From Datisca glomerata (taxonomy: Eukaryota > Streptophyta > Magnoliopsida > Cucurbitales > Datiscaceae), in assembly GCA_003255025.1 (NCBI GenBank), contig QANY01013250.1:1907023-1971022 (forward strand): 64,000 nt of DNA, read 5' to 3'. Position 1 is the first letter of the stretch; every line of letters begins with the position of its first letter. This document shows positions 1-12,932 of the stretch, piece after piece. The notes below the pieces were generated by a model, which was given only the letters and a program-made list of their open reading frames with translations, made no database searches and was not told where the DNA came from. The position numbers and the translations under genes were made by a program.

Positions 1-1297
1 AATTATACCTTTTCAGGCCTTGTTTCCACTTTGAAACGGATTAGACCCAGACAAAGTAGAAGCACAATAGTTAGTGATGAACTCAACACTGTAGTGGGAT
101 TTCTAGCAACCCATCTTCCGTATCTCCTGAACATACATACGACAAAAAATATTTGGAGCTAAAAAATACATTAAAAATCAAACAGAAGTTCAAAATTAAT
201 GCTGCATGTGGTCACCTGTAAAAATTTGACATGTATCCTTGCACAATTGACAGATGGAGCCCGCCTCTTATTTGAGGAGCATCTTCAAGCATCTATTACC
301 AGATTCGGTAAAAAAAAATGAGGTTAACCAACAACAAGGTTACACAAAGCATTATACTCAAGAAAAGTGGAAGCAAAAAAATTCTCATTTATGTGGCAGT
401 TGGTAAGACAGCATGATGAACAACAACTATGACTGCAACGAATGAAAGAGGAAAAAAGTAACAAAATCTTGCAGGAGCATGGGCTGGTGGTTTGAGGCAT
501 AAGTCTTATACTAGAGATTATAACTAATAATTGTATATCATGGCAAGCAATGAAGCTAGCAAGTACCTGCATGGGCATATTTGCATCCTTTTGCCTATTA
601 ACTCTATGAAGTCCCCCAACATCCATGACATTTGACAATGGCCTCGTTCTAGAAGCTGGGTTCCTTTGTCTTGTTCGATGAAGCATACCCCACCAGAGAA
701 ACAGAGAAACAAGGACAATATATAGGATAGAGACAGCAAAGTCAATACACTTAGCCTGAAGTTGTCAAATAATAAACACTATTAGAATATGCCTCCAGTA
801 AGCAAACAGTTAGTCGTGGATAGGAAAGACTCAAAGCATGATGTTCTCTCTCACCTTGAGAGAACCCATTCTCACTGAACAGGAGCCACCTCCTTCGTGG
901 AAAACAGGGGGAGCTGTACTAGAGCAGATTGGAGATGAAGGACAATCACCACACGAACAGCCCAGTGAAGTATCCATACATGAATAAGTAGATACATTCA
1001 TAGGTTTCATTCCAGATGACTCGGTTTCACTTGATGAAAATGTAATGGCATATGGTGAACCCGGTAAATTAAGGCTTGCTCGTCTACCGATAAAAGCAAA
1101 CCACTCTGCCAAACGTGAAAATAATAAGCCAACTACCAAAAAAGTGAAGCGAAAACAGAAAGGAATTGCAAATTCAAATCATTAAAAATGCCAAAGCAAA
1201 GAATGATCAAGAAATGTAACAGCGTCAGCTCATAGCAATCCACTATCTAAAATTATAAAGGTCACCATCACTATCATGAACACTGGTTTCATAAAGA

Positions 1298-1376
<79 letters not shown>

Positions 1377-3411
1377 ACATCAGCAAAATGAATTTTCACC
1401 TTTAAAGTTTTGAGCACCAGCACCGATAAATTGAAGAGCTCTGGAGTTCATTGAACCAAATTTGACATCCTTACAGGAAGCATACAACCCTTCACCGAAA
1501 GCATCAGTTATATAATACTCGATTCCATCCACGGTCAAATTGTTATTTACCTGGAAAGTCAAATGGATTAGTACTTTTATACTTCATCAGGACATGCATA
1601 TATCTAATATACCATTGTCACGACACCCGAAGTTATATTATGTTTTCAAATTACAGTCATAACACAACCAGAAAGTTCTAATTCGTAGTCCAAGAGTTGA
1701 AACAAGAAATTACCTAGTGGCATATTACATTGAGTACTGTAAGAAATTGAACCAATACTATCAATTCTGGGAAACGCGTTATGATTCCGAACAAAAACAC
1801 TAGATTTTGAAATCCTTTGATGGAATTTTCACGAAGATCATTTGGAAATGACAAATGCATAATAGATTGCATTCCTGATATAATAAATGCAGCTTCCAGT
1901 GAACAAAGGAAAGCAATATTAAATTGTCATTAGGTTCACGAGAACATAGAGCATTCTCTTAAAAATTGTTCCATGATGTGCTAGCATGGACGCTGACCTT
2001 AGATATTGAAGTAACATTGATAAATAAACTCTGATTCGGAGAACATGTTAACTCGCAGAACAGGTTCAAAAAGTTTCTCAAGCATGCGGGACAACCTACA
2101 AGAAACGGGATCGCCTGCAAATGTTACATAAATTAGAACGTGAAAAACTTGACCTCACAAGTTCTGCAGTCAGCAGTTCTCATTTAAGTCCCAAATTGAA
2201 TAGGGACGGCCATTGATTTTCTGATGCTCTTTAGAAGCCGACAGTTGAATAGTAGATTAGTAGGAACTGCTTAGCAAAGAAACAAAGAACTATTTACTGG
2301 ACAGTGGAGAATCTGAACAGCATATACACTTCCTTTCTCAAAGCCGACATTACAAATTTTGAGAAACATTTATGGGGCATTTCGTATTGAAATTTTCCAG
2401 CAAGTAAGGAACAGTGGGTTGTGTTCAGTACTAATTTCACTAATTAAGTGCCAAAGAGGCAACTGGCAAGTACTTGAAACCTTAGTGTGTCAACTTGTGA
2501 ATCAGAACAAGCCATCGACCTCAGTCACCATTATGTGTTACCTGTTGTACTTGAGACCTTAATGTGTCAAATTGAGCTTCTGTGCAACAAACGTTTCGAG
2601 TAATTGTCGGGCACAGGCTTTGGATTTTTGATGAAAGCAGATCGTCTGGCTGGGAAATAATAACTTGTGATCATCAGTTACTCACTTTTGGAAGCATGCT
2701 AAATATTACCAACTCAGTTTATGGCACAAAAAAACTCTAACCAAAATCCTTGAAAAAGAAAAGAGAGGTACAGGAGTTCAATTTTAAAGCACAACGAACA
2801 TTCTAGGCTATAAATAATACCTTCACAGATGGAGAACCATAAGGGCAATTGAGAACTTTTCCATCAGTACGCTTGCCACAGATGTCATACATTGCACAGT
2901 ATTCTTCTGAATGTTTTTTCCTAATAAATAGAAAAAAGAACCTCAATACAAAACATAAGATCAAATTAACTTCTTAGTAAAAAAACAACAATGAAAAAAA
3001 CTATAAGTAGAGGTGATTACAGAGAAAACTTTATTGGAAATACTAGATTTTCTAGACATACTGATATCTCAATTTTAGCTCATAAGCTCCCTGGAAAACC
3101 TTAAGCATGGAACTGAGAATACTCATTCAACTCGGATACTAAGATACAGCTGCATCTGAAAGAAAACTCACCCTAAAGGGGCAGAGGATGTCAGCAGCAA
3201 CCGCGTACTACCTACATCTGCTTGGCATGCAGAAAATAAGACCTGCATGAGTATGGATTTCAAGATTCAGTGAAAACACAAAATAAGCAAACTCCATTCG
3301 GAGAACAGAAATCTTGCCAGGAAGACAAGATAAGATTTGAAAATATGGAAGCAGAACTCTTGCCTGGAAAATGAAAATGAATGGAAGATACTTAAGACTA
3401 CGAAGCGTCAT
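1..3411 (-). CDS. NPC1: NPC1-type sterol transporter, N-terminal half (partial, 10 exons)
   Basis: Partial gene for a Niemann-Pick C1-like membrane protein, which moves sterols (in plants also tied to sphingolipid balance) at late endosome/vacuole membranes. Ten exons were read by hand with in-phase junctions: 3411-3364, 3242-3172, 2920-2821, 2649-2542, 2114-1998, 1550-1400, 1105-855, 755-567, 292-216, 126-9, giving about 410 residues. Residues 1-25 form a hydrophobic signal peptide. Next comes the Cys-rich NPC1_N sterol-binding domain, with [57 protein letters not shown] and [15 protein letters not shown]. Two hydrophobic segments follow (about residues 288-307 and 387-398). The start ATG at 3411 directly precedes the signal peptide. 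Intron 1 uses a GC donor; the other introns are GT-AG. No stop or frameshift was seen, so the gene looks functional. The C-terminal sterol-sensing and permease part lies beyond the left edge. Identification is by family recall, not a database search. Confidence 0.93.
1297..1372. repeat. (GA)n microsatellite in NPC1 intron 6
   Basis: A nearly pure GA dinucleotide run with one A-rich interruption near 1314. On the gene's strand it is a TC tract that begins 27 bp after the donor of the intron between the 1550-1400 and 1105-855 exons. It is likely length-polymorphic. Confidence 0.95.
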
Positions 3412-3529
3412 TCTGAATATAAACTGAAAAACAAAATCAGTGCTTCGTCTCCGGCTCCGGCTCCGATAGAGTAGTAGTTCAAGTGGGGACTGAAATGTGA
3501 AAGTGAAGCCGTTGTGGTTAACAAACCAG

Positions 3530-3537
3530 TATTTATA
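3530..3537 (-). promoter_or_regulatory. TATA box of the NPC1 gene
   Basis: The minus strand reads TATAAATA, about 120 bp upstream of the NPC1 start codon at 3411. That spacing would place transcription start near 3500 and give a 5' leader of roughly 90 nt. Position and sequence support it; no transcript data are available. Confidence 0.6.
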
Positions 3538-3540
3538 GTG

Positions 3541-4724
3541 TTATTATGACTTCTTAGGCTGGCAGCTTCACACCTTACAATGGCATTTATTTATATTCAA
3601 ATCCACGTACGACATTGGAAGTCGCGCTTATTTACGTGAATACCCTTATTTCGGTCTGTTTGTCGGGCAATATTTTATACTTTTTTGAAATAGGCAGATA
3701 ATATATTGATAAAGGGCGTTTCCGTAATTGAGACATAATTCGTGGTCACTTTAGAATATTTTGACTGAGCGCGATGGATGGGATTTCCTGGTTTGTCTAG
3801 CCGTTTTCTTCTATGCGTCATTAGCACAAAAACGCCTGTAATTAAAAATATATAAATTAAAAATATATTTTATATTATATTTTTTTATTTTCATTATACG
3901 ACCAACATTATTTTATTATTTTTATACTAATATATTATTATTTTAATAAATTTGTAGAACGTTATGTTTCCAACAATAGAAAATAAGAGCATATGGTAAA
4001 AATATTGTCTTAAAATTTAATTTGTTCCTTTTACAAAATTAATTTTTGTTTGTAAATTTTCTATAACATATTAGTTATATTAAAATATAAAACATAATAT
4101 AACGGAAGTTTTTAAAAGTGTGTGTAAATTTTATTTTAATTAAATATTGTTGATATAATTCACGTTTTCTCTATATCCAGAATTAATAGAAACTAATAAG
4201 TTAAACTAAATTATCACTTCATATTTTATTTTAAAATCGATCATTTTTGGTTTGTATTATAAATTTAATTTTTTTGTTTGTAGATTTTGTGTATTATATT
4301 TTATGTAAATTATGTTATAGTTGAAGTATACGTTAAATTGTACCTTTTTAATTTTATAGAAAGAATTTATTTGTTCTCTCTGTTCGAAAAATTAGTAGAA
4401 AGTTTTTTTCCAATGACATTAAATAACTTACTGCAATTCTTTCAAAGATATCGAAGTAAAATTAACTTTAAAATTATTTATTAATTACTCACTTATTTAA
4501 AAATACACTAAATATGTAAATGAATCTAAAATAAATAATGTCTATTGTTATTAATATATTATGGATTAAAATTAATCATTTATTAAATGTCATATGTGTA
4601 GATACCGTATTTTATCCGGCCTAATACATGAAATATACATGTTTTATATTTTGGCTCTTTTAATAACCCAAGACTATGTGTATAATTTGAAAGATAATCC
4701 AATACTAAAATAAGAAAAGTGGTC
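3541..4724. other. AT-rich intergenic DNA
   Basis: Very AT-rich sequence upstream of the NPC1 promoter. No coding frame with recognisable motifs, RNA gene or element terminus was seen. Confidence 0.6.
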
Positions 4725-4814
4725 CAAAGACTAAAAAGTAAAAATTGAAAAAAGAAGACTAAAAAGTAAAAATTGAAAAAAGAAGACTAAAAAGTAAAAA
4801 TTGAAAAAAGANTA
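4725..4814. repeat. 28-bp tandem repeat, three copies, with one ambiguous base
   Basis: Three consecutive A-rich copies have their GACT anchors at 4729, 4757 and 4785, an exact 28-bp period. The only undetermined base of the window (N at 4812) falls where a fourth copy would begin, so the copy number may be misassembled. Confidence 0.9.
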
Positions 4815-4854
4815 AAATAAAAAAATGGATAGCATTTGATCAAATTTGGTAACC

Positions 4855-5070
4855 ATTTTACAATGGGTGTTGTGGGGGTGTTAATACCTTCCACACACAC
4901 AAACGACTCCTAAACCAACTTTGAGTTTTCGTAGACCAAAAAATTTTCATCTTAAAATTGGGTGACCAATCACACCTTAAAATGGTTGGTGGCGACTCTA
5001 AATTTCTTTTTCCTAAAACAAAAATGAATTTTTTTTAATCGCCGCTCCGCGTCGCACGCACGTTGCGACA
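4855..5070 (+). mobile_element. Ogre/Tat-like Ty3-gypsy LTR end and primer-binding-site relic
   Basis: The stretch runs through the phrases 'ggtgttaataccttccacac', 'cgactcctaaaccaactttg' and 'ggtggcgactcta', then a GC-rich 'cgctccgcgtcgcacgc' tail. TGGCGACTC at 4990-4998 resembles the tRNA-Arg-type primer-binding site of Ogre/Tat elements. No gag-pol follows, so only a scrap remains. Assignment rests on motif recall. Confidence 0.5.
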
Positions 5071-5984
5071 ATATGTAAATTAAAAAGTTATTTAAGAAAT
5101 TATATAAATAATAGCTGGATAAAATTGTCTAGAAGTGATTCACATCTCCTTCCCACTTTTAATATACGAGCTAAGACAATATAGTTTTGATAGATTAATT
5201 ATCTAGGTAAAAAAATTGTAAATTTATAATTAGGAACTTCGATATGAAATAGTCCTAACCTAGTTAACTTTTTTTATATATCCATTAATATGATATATAT
5301 GATTTGTTATTCAAAAAATAAAATTCAATTGTTATGATAATCCATACTTTGACACAATGCAAGATTGAGTATGGTCATTAATACATTATATTTAGTAAAT
5401 ATTTTTAATTTTTGCCTCCACCTCATTAATTTGTCTCAACTTATTGTCTCTAAATTTATCTTAAGTTATTATCATAAGGTTACTTTAGGAATACAATCAA
5501 TATGGTTGAATAGAATGGTCAAACAAAAGTTTTTTAAAAATCCATGATTTTAGAAGTAGTATAGATATAAATATAGATTATAGATATTTGATAATAAAAT
5601 AAAATTGTACCTACGTATGATCCTTTTATTCTTGGAGAAGATCACTCATGATAAGTATTAGTTGGCTGCATCACAAGCAAAGCAGAGGTTTTCTTCATAA
5701 ATGGAAATTAGTTAAAAGAAGAGATTACACAAAAGCAAAGGGCAGACTCCAAGGGTCACAAAAAATCAAGGCTAGAGATGTTCAAGGAGGATCACTCAGA
5801 AGGTGAGGGGATAGCCTGTCTTTCAACTTTCACTCAAATATCCCAATATTTTTTTCTTCCATATATTATACACAAAAAAGTTAAAAGCTAACTTCAAAAG
5901 TAAAGATCTAAAGTCCCTCCTCTTAGATTGATTAACTAACCACTCAAGCATGTAATCTCAATCAAGTATGCAGTGTTGATGGCA
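5071..5984. other. AT-rich intergenic DNA
   Basis: Only short random open frames; no recognisable coding motif. The right end may hold the 3' tail of the antisense LINE relic that follows. Confidence 0.5.
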
Positions 5985-6700
5985 GGCCACTGCCATTGTC
6001 CTTTAGAGTGACCAAGCTGACCTTGGAATTCAAATTCCATCCAAAATCCAAGGTCATTCCCTTTCCAAATTCAGTTCATCGAAATGCCAAGTTGGTGCAA
6101 TGGATCACGCCAAAGGGATATGAGAGAACCATCTTCAATACTAGCATGGCATTGGGTAGTGAACCATTCCTTAGCTTTAAGTAATTTACTCCAAATTCAG
6201 AGCAGTGAGCATGGGTATTTACAGTGTAGATGGACCATTCCTTTATCATGGGGAGGTGACAGCATTAACTCCAGATGGATCCCTTAGGGTTCGCAATTAG
6301 AAATCAGAGGTGTTTTGCAGTGGTTGCAGTGTTCCATGCACAAAGGTCTTCTAAGCCTAAGCCATCATTCTTCTTGGGGAGACGCTGACTTTACCACTCA
6401 CAGAATTCATTAGTGTCACCAAACCACAGGTCATTCTTGATGATGGCTTCAATATCTTTAAGGACTTTCTTAGGAATGAGGAAGTGTCTTGTCTAGTATC
6501 CCTAGGTAGCCATCAAGTCAGATTGAATAAGTTGGAGTCTTCCTGCAAAAGAAAGATGCCTTACTTCTCAGGCTTTAGATCTATTGATAATTCTGTCAAT
6601 AAGAGTAGCACAATCATTCTTTTTTAGCCTGATAAATATTAGGGGCATTACCCAGTTACCTTAAAAAGAGATTATCAGGTTGAAACTCTCAAAACACGAG
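5985..6700 (-). pseudogene. L1-type LINE reverse transcriptase, C-terminal relic
   Basis: The minus strand carries the part of a plant L1 LINE pol just after the polymerase active site. Recognisable blocks, read from about 6660 downward, are LKKNDCATLIDRIINRSKA, LSFAGRLQLIQSDLMA, IPKKVLKDIEAIIKNDLW and LPKKNDGLGLEDLCAWN. These match the thumb/connection region and start of the zf-RVT region in the family. Stop codons and frameshifts break it (for example directly after the RSKA and DLMA blocks). The endonuclease and YADD core are absent. It is an old 5'-truncated insertion, independent of the LINE at 19560-33935 and in opposite orientation. Confidence 0.82.
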
Positions 6701-9114
6701 AGCATTGTTGTTAGATGTGACAACAATTCCAAAAAAGAAGATGTGACTCTTAATTTGGTTACGTTTCAAACCCGACAAATTGTAGAAAAAAGTACTTTTT
6801 CGTAGTAAACAACAACTAATTTGGCTAATTAATCTTATTTTTAATTCTTAACTAGCGGAGAAATAGTAGGAAAAGACAGTTTTTAGGGGTGGAATTACAA
6901 AAATGACCGAAAAAAATTTATTTGTAAAAATGAGTGAAATATAACCGTGGTAAATAATTTATTAATCAAAATTACATAATGATAAATAAGTTATTTATCA
7001 TATTTCAGTCATTTTTATAATAAAAATAATTTCTGAACATTTTTACAGGAAATGAGTCATTTTACGTCCTTCCACTATAATATTAAAAAATAAAAATAGA
7101 ACTTTTTAACTAAAAACAAATGGCTGATATCTACCAAAAAGAAAATCTCATGTCAATTCCTACCAGATATAGCTATTTAAATTTTTAGATTTATTATTTG
7201 TCAATGCTACCTACTGGAATTTCGGATGTCTCCCATCAACTATTTAAAACAGTAAATAGAAATCTTTTAACTTTTGCTGCTAGTATTGCTTGTTTAAATT
7301 AATAATACGAAATTAGATATTAATCACAAATGAGATTTTTTCCGGTGGAGGTAAATGAGACACTGTTGATAAGCAGAGTTTTTATTTGGACATATTTGAT
7401 CATTTTCATACATAATTTGTGTAGATGTCGACCGTCATTAAATATCAAGGATTGTTAGCATCACTTAATGTATTGAGAATGATCCTGAAAATTAAGAAGA
7501 AGAAAAATATATGGCAAGACTATTAACTTAACACTAGTATGATACTAATCAATTAGACTCAGATGATCAATTCATGATATTGATTATTTTTAGGAAATAT
7601 CTCCCTAAGATCTGTCCTTGATGATGATATTGATTATTTTTAGGAAGGATGAGCGTGATCCTAGTATACTATTCTATAATCTCTTATATTTTGAAAATAT
7701 CTCGAGTAAATCTCTTTGATGTGTGATAGTTTGAGAAGATCGGTCGATGGTGGAGAATCCTCCTTTAAATATAGCTCGTTGCCACAAAAAATTTGGTGAC
7801 ATCATTCGATCGCCTGAGTGAGACCGTATCAGGGCACTGCATTGTATCATTCGACCATCTCATAAGCCTGACTTGGGCCAAATAGGGGAATCCGATGGAT
7901 GGTAATTAGCCTAAACAACCATTACGCGGGGTAATGTATATTTATTGAGAATGTTGTTAACGTAACATGAAACACTTATCTCCAATAATTATAGAGTAAT
8001 TTTAGCTCAATTAAGTTATAGACTAAAATTAATTACATGACATGTCAATCACTCATAGGTTGATGTTTTATCACTCATTAAATTTATTTGTCAAATTAAT
8101 TATAATATAATTATAATTATTTGTTAAATTATCATTATTAATACAAAATAGTACCGAAGACAAAATGCATTCTCAACTACCACAAAGATGGAAAGCCACG
8201 TTGGATTCACAACCAACCCCACTCTAATTCTCCATCGTAGTGGAATTTATTAGCAACAATCAGTAAGTTATTGGGATTAACCTTAGCCAAACAAGCAATA
8301 ATTCGCCATTTAGCAAACTTATCTTTAATCTTCTTTAGTGGTTCATCAACTATTTAATTTATTTTTTTATGAATATCCTCAATTAACGTACTGGTCATTA
8401 ACAAATTTAACATAACCCGGTGATAACTATACCTCTTATTTAAATAAAATGTTTTATGTCTAAATCTCTCTTTTCCAAATTTGAAAAAAAATTAACCTAA
8501 AGTCTCGTTTGGTGGCCACCATCTTGACTCTGTAAAAGAAAACAAATCATTCTTGAACGTGAAAAATATATGAAACGCACCATCTACACTAGTAGTCATA
8601 GTAGTCAATGTATGAGCAGTTGGAGTGGAAAGGGTGATGGGTAGTTTCGTAAAATGAGATTGTTGTGTGCACATGATCGCAGACACGATAATTCTGCGAT
8701 CTAGAATTGTTTTATCAGATTTAGACAATTCAGATCACGTGAAATATTATTTAAAAAAATAAAAATTAAATTTTTCATTTTTATTTTTTAATATTTGATT
8801 CTAACCGTTCCAATCTCTTTAGACGAATAAGATAATTTGAATTGATGCCCAATTAAATGGCTCAAATTGGTACTTGGATAGAAGGGGAGTGGGATTAATG
8901 ATTATATTTTCGAGAGATTCTGAAAGTGGCCCCAAGACTGATCAATCACCACCAGCGAGTAAGAGAGAGAGGGAAAATGTGTTTTTTTAGTATAATATTT
9001 AATTTATATATTTAAGATGTAAAGCAAATAAATTTTAGAATTTAATAAAATAATACAAACACAAATACTGAATTTTAGTACTGTGTGAAAACGCTGAATA
9101 CTATCTCCGTAAGA
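6701..9114. other. Intergenic DNA, no gene seen
   Basis: AT-rich, with no convincing coding motif. A 23-bp direct repeat occurs at 7574 and again at 7624, a 50-bp offset, which suggests a small local duplication. The short open frames here look random. Confidence 0.5.
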
Positions 9115-9128
9115 GGGGGGGGGGGGGG
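9115..9128. repeat. G14 homopolymer
   Basis: Fourteen consecutive G residues in otherwise AT-rich DNA. The run is prone to length error in sequencing and could form a quadruplex. Confidence 0.95.
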
Positions 9129-9879
9129 CTATTTGGGCATTCCAGTCCAGACTCCAGAGAGAGCCATTGAGCGTGATGATTGGCATTCATTTGAGGTGAT
9201 GATGAGCAGACCCTAGGCGCCACGCCTCGATCATGCAAAACTGCCACGCCACATGCTCTTCATTCCCTCAAAAGTTAGATTCTCTCTCACAACTCTCTCT
9301 CTCTCTCTGCCTTTCTCTTACTGTCCCTCACGCACTCAAAGGCTTTTTTTCACATATAGAAGTCAAAAGTGACACGGCCAGGTGTGATTTGTACGTATGT
9401 TTAGTTTATTCCTTTCTTTCTTTTGGACTTGTAGCTATGATAATTGAAAGATGTGAACCTAAAACTCTGTGTAGCTAGCGATTAGCTATTAGCTATGTTG
9501 AATTTGGATCTTCACCTCTCACATTTTTACATGTTTTATCCAAATATTACCATTTCATAAAAATTATGATATTTTTAGAAGTATCATACTCACCAGTGAA
9601 TAATTGATATATGATAAAAAAAATTAATCTCTTTCAAAACTTTTTATCAAGTATCACTTCACTTGAGAGTACAATATTCTCGGAGTACCGATAATTTTTT
9701 CGAATACGAGACATTGAATTAGTAAAAAAGTCCCTTTATAATTTAGAATTCATGAGCATAAATGACTCGTTCACTAAAAAAATAATAACTGCTAGGCTTT
9801 CAATGAGTCCATCTATCATTCAAAAGGCTTGACTTTTCTTTCATTGATCTATGATCGACATTTCTTGACCCCAATAGAA
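9129..9879. other. Intergenic DNA
   Basis: A pyrimidine-rich CT tract lies at 9280-9320; otherwise AT-rich with no coding motif. The 81-codon open frame at 9233-9478 has no recognisable domain. Confidence 0.5.
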
Positions 9880-10380
9880 TAATGACTCGTGTCTCAAGAT
9901 AGTGGAACTTCACTGACTAGAAGCAACAGAGCTCCGTCGCACAGACAAATCATCCAACATGATCTGTCCTCGGTAACCCATAACAGGTCAAGCAACACAG
10001 ACGAGAACTAGTGAGATCATGAGACAAATGGAGCCAACCAAAGAGCTCAGGAAACTACCCCACATCAGCGCCATCATTACCAGCCGAAAGTAAATATCAA
10101 TGTGGTGTCCTCTTATTGGACCAACAACCTAACCTGTCAAGTCACATAAAGGCGTGTTAGACCAGCCCCCAGCCTATCACCTCTCTATCTACTCACGTCA
10201 TTTCAGGAGCACATCAACATTGAATGCCCCTCCCTTTACGTCAGTCAGCTCAGGAATAAGGAAATTAAATACCGCCACCCTACCCGTCCCAGGTGTCCAA
10301 TCACCCTGCTTATCCAATATGCCTCACCCGACGAAACCTCATGTATAAATACCACCTCCTACCCGAGGAGAAGGTAAGCT
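9880..10380 (+). mobile_element. LTR-like promoter fragment (probable gypsy-type relic)
   Basis: This block is clearly less AT-rich than its flanks and ends in a promoter-like stretch: TATAAATA at 10344-10351 followed by 'ccacctcctacccgaggaga'. Composition and layout resemble the U3/R part of a plant Ty3-gypsy LTR. No matching second LTR or internal coding region was found, so it would be a solo or truncated LTR. Confidence 0.4.
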
Positions 10381-12822
10381 AAATTTGAGTTAAAGAACTT
10401 ATGTTCAAATATTATTAAACTTATGACTTAAGCATCAAAGATCTTTAGGTTATTTTCAATCTCTCACTAAAATTCATACCAGATTTTAGTGAAGACCTTA
10501 ATTTTAACAAACGATAAAAATATAAAGGATCATATTAAAATTTAGTCAGTATAAAATTATTTAAAAATTAAGTAGGTGGAGCCGGTCATTTGGCATTGGG
10601 AAGTTTTGTTAAATTCCAATTGCTGAATTCAAATGCAGATAAGAAAGTTATGAAAATTCCTAAAGCAACCACTAAACCCCAAAAAGGGGAGGTGAGATTA
10701 AGCAAGAGATTTTTGGGGTATTTTTCTTATAAAATAAAAAGAGGCTCTGTAAATACTATTCTAAGATTGAATTTCGGGTAAGAATGTACAATACAATCAA
10801 TTACATTTACTCCTTACTAGAAAAACAAGATAATGGGTTTCTGGTTAGATGTCACTTCAGGATAAAGACCGGTACTAATTTAAAGCAAGTGTTTCATCTC
10901 ATTAAACTTCATCTATTATCCTGGAATATATGAGAAACCATTTTATTTTAGTTATTCCAAGATGCCATTGAGCACAAGCCCAAGTAATGCACAGACCATG
11001 CCGCTGGTATGTGCTAAAATCAGTGATTTACCTTCATTTTTAAAAAAATAGATCTTCTGAAAGTGCGTAAAAAATAGATCTTCAAAAAATGTAGAAACTT
11101 CTATTTTGTTGAAAAAAATTTAGAATGGTATATGATTCCCAATATTTTCATTTCTCTGTTTGGAGGATGTTTCAAACTCTCCAATTTCAGAGGTTCTTCT
11201 TCTCAGACTGTCTTATCTATTTTTTATTCCTAAAATGTCCCCTTTTTATTCTCATAATCTTGGGATACATGTAGAAAGTAATCGAAAAATATTTAATATA
11301 TCAACATTTTATTATAATATTATTTATATATACCAAGCACAATATTATTAAGTTTTCAGACATGTTAATTCTTAGAAACATTGATCATAGCCTAGGATAA
11401 GATCCAGACTTGTTTTTTTTGTTGTTTTTTCTTTTGTACTGAATGTCAGTAGAAGGTCAAACGTACACCAATATTCATTCCCAACTCCCAACTGGAAATC
11501 GTTCCGTTGCAGTAGTTGCACCCCATAATTAAAACCCTCGATCTAAGAGAATGCCCATGCCATTATATGTTCAATAAAATCGTTGTTGTTTTTTTGCCAC
11601 TTGTGCTTAGCAATGCCATATTATAAGCAGCAAACATGAATTGGTAATGATATAAAAATGATTTGTTTAGGAACATGTTAGTTAGTCGGCGCTTGCGTTC
11701 AACTTTCATGCGTCTTCATCATGAAACAAAAACGATGCTCTTCTAAAACTAAAAGCATGGTCCGTCTATAGAAGCGTGCTGCATGTGCCATCATACTTTT
11801 CCTTAATTATGTTAACTTGGATCTCTAATCATTCACACTCTGTATTATTATAATCTTAATTGAGCTTGAATTTCTATCAAAAGCCACATTTCCACCAACT
11901 TGAGCATTGATACGCTGAAACTAATAGTTTTTTTGTGTAAGTTTTTAGGGCTAGCTTACTAGCTTAGAGGGTCTAAAGTACTTTAATTAAGAACGATTTT
12001 GATTTAGATCATCTCCTATTTCTCAGAATACTAAAATATCTTATCTGATCTAAACGATATTTAAGATCTAGTTTGTTTATCAGAATATGAAAATATTTTG
12101 TCTGATCTGAATAATTCAGATCTGAACTAAGGTCTAGCATCCTAAATTAATTTAAAAAAAAAACAAATCGTCCCCTCTTATTGGACTCCAACAGAAAGCG
12201 ATCCGTTTTCAACTAAGAGACCATCATTTAAATAAAGCTTCAGTTTGGGCTAAACGTAATGCACAACAAGCTAGCTAGCTTGCATACCATACTCCACAAA
12301 TCTTCTGTTAGATATTTGCATACTGCATAACTTTGACAATTGGGCCTAGATTAAGTTGGAAATGGATTCTCTCCGATTCTACTGAATGGAGAGTTCATGT
12401 ATTATATATATATATGGATGATAATTCTTTTGGTTCTACAAGAAACACCAAATACATCTCTAGATTAATACTTTTGTATGTTGCAAGTCTTTTGATTTGA
12501 ATGTGCTTTTCTCCCTCAACACTATTTTTTTTTGACTTCTCATCGATACCTTATTAGGAGTTAGAGAGTCATATATAGTTTTTTTTTTCATCAAATCGTA
12601 GTTTTTGCTAGAGAGTCATGTATATTTTTTTGTCTGATCAAATGGTAGTTTTTTCTGGATTGTAGATTAAGAAAATTGAATAGTGTGAACTATGAAGTAA
12701 TATGGTAATCATGTGTAAAACTAAATTTGTATGTTTGATTCAGATAATGCCTATGACATTCATCAACAATTCAACAACAATCAGTGTTGTTGATTGCTGT
12801 CCTTCATACCATAATTCTTTTT
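10381..12822. other. Intergenic DNA with a small TCTGATCTGAAT palindrome block
   Basis: AT-rich, no gene seen. Around 12030-12135 there are repeated TCTGATCTGAAT / AATTCAGATCTGA segments in inverted order, a texture often seen inside small non-autonomous hAT elements. Clear termini or a target duplication were not found. Confidence 0.45.
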
Positions 12823-12932
12823 AGTTAGTGATGTATAATATTTTTATACGCAATCGGTTATGAAACTAATAATCTCTTTTCAGTTAGTGATGCATAATAT
12901 TTTTATATGCAATCAGGTGATGAAATTAATAA
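12823..12932. repeat. Tandem duplication, 59-bp offset
   Basis: The segment beginning AGTTAGTGAT at 12823 is repeated at 12882 with a few substitutions and one indel ('caatcggtta' against 'caatcaggtga'). Confidence 0.85.

Noticed and set aside
5996..6287. Plus-strand frames of 62-67 codons
   Set aside because: The conserved LINE text is on the minus strand here; the plus frames have no motif.
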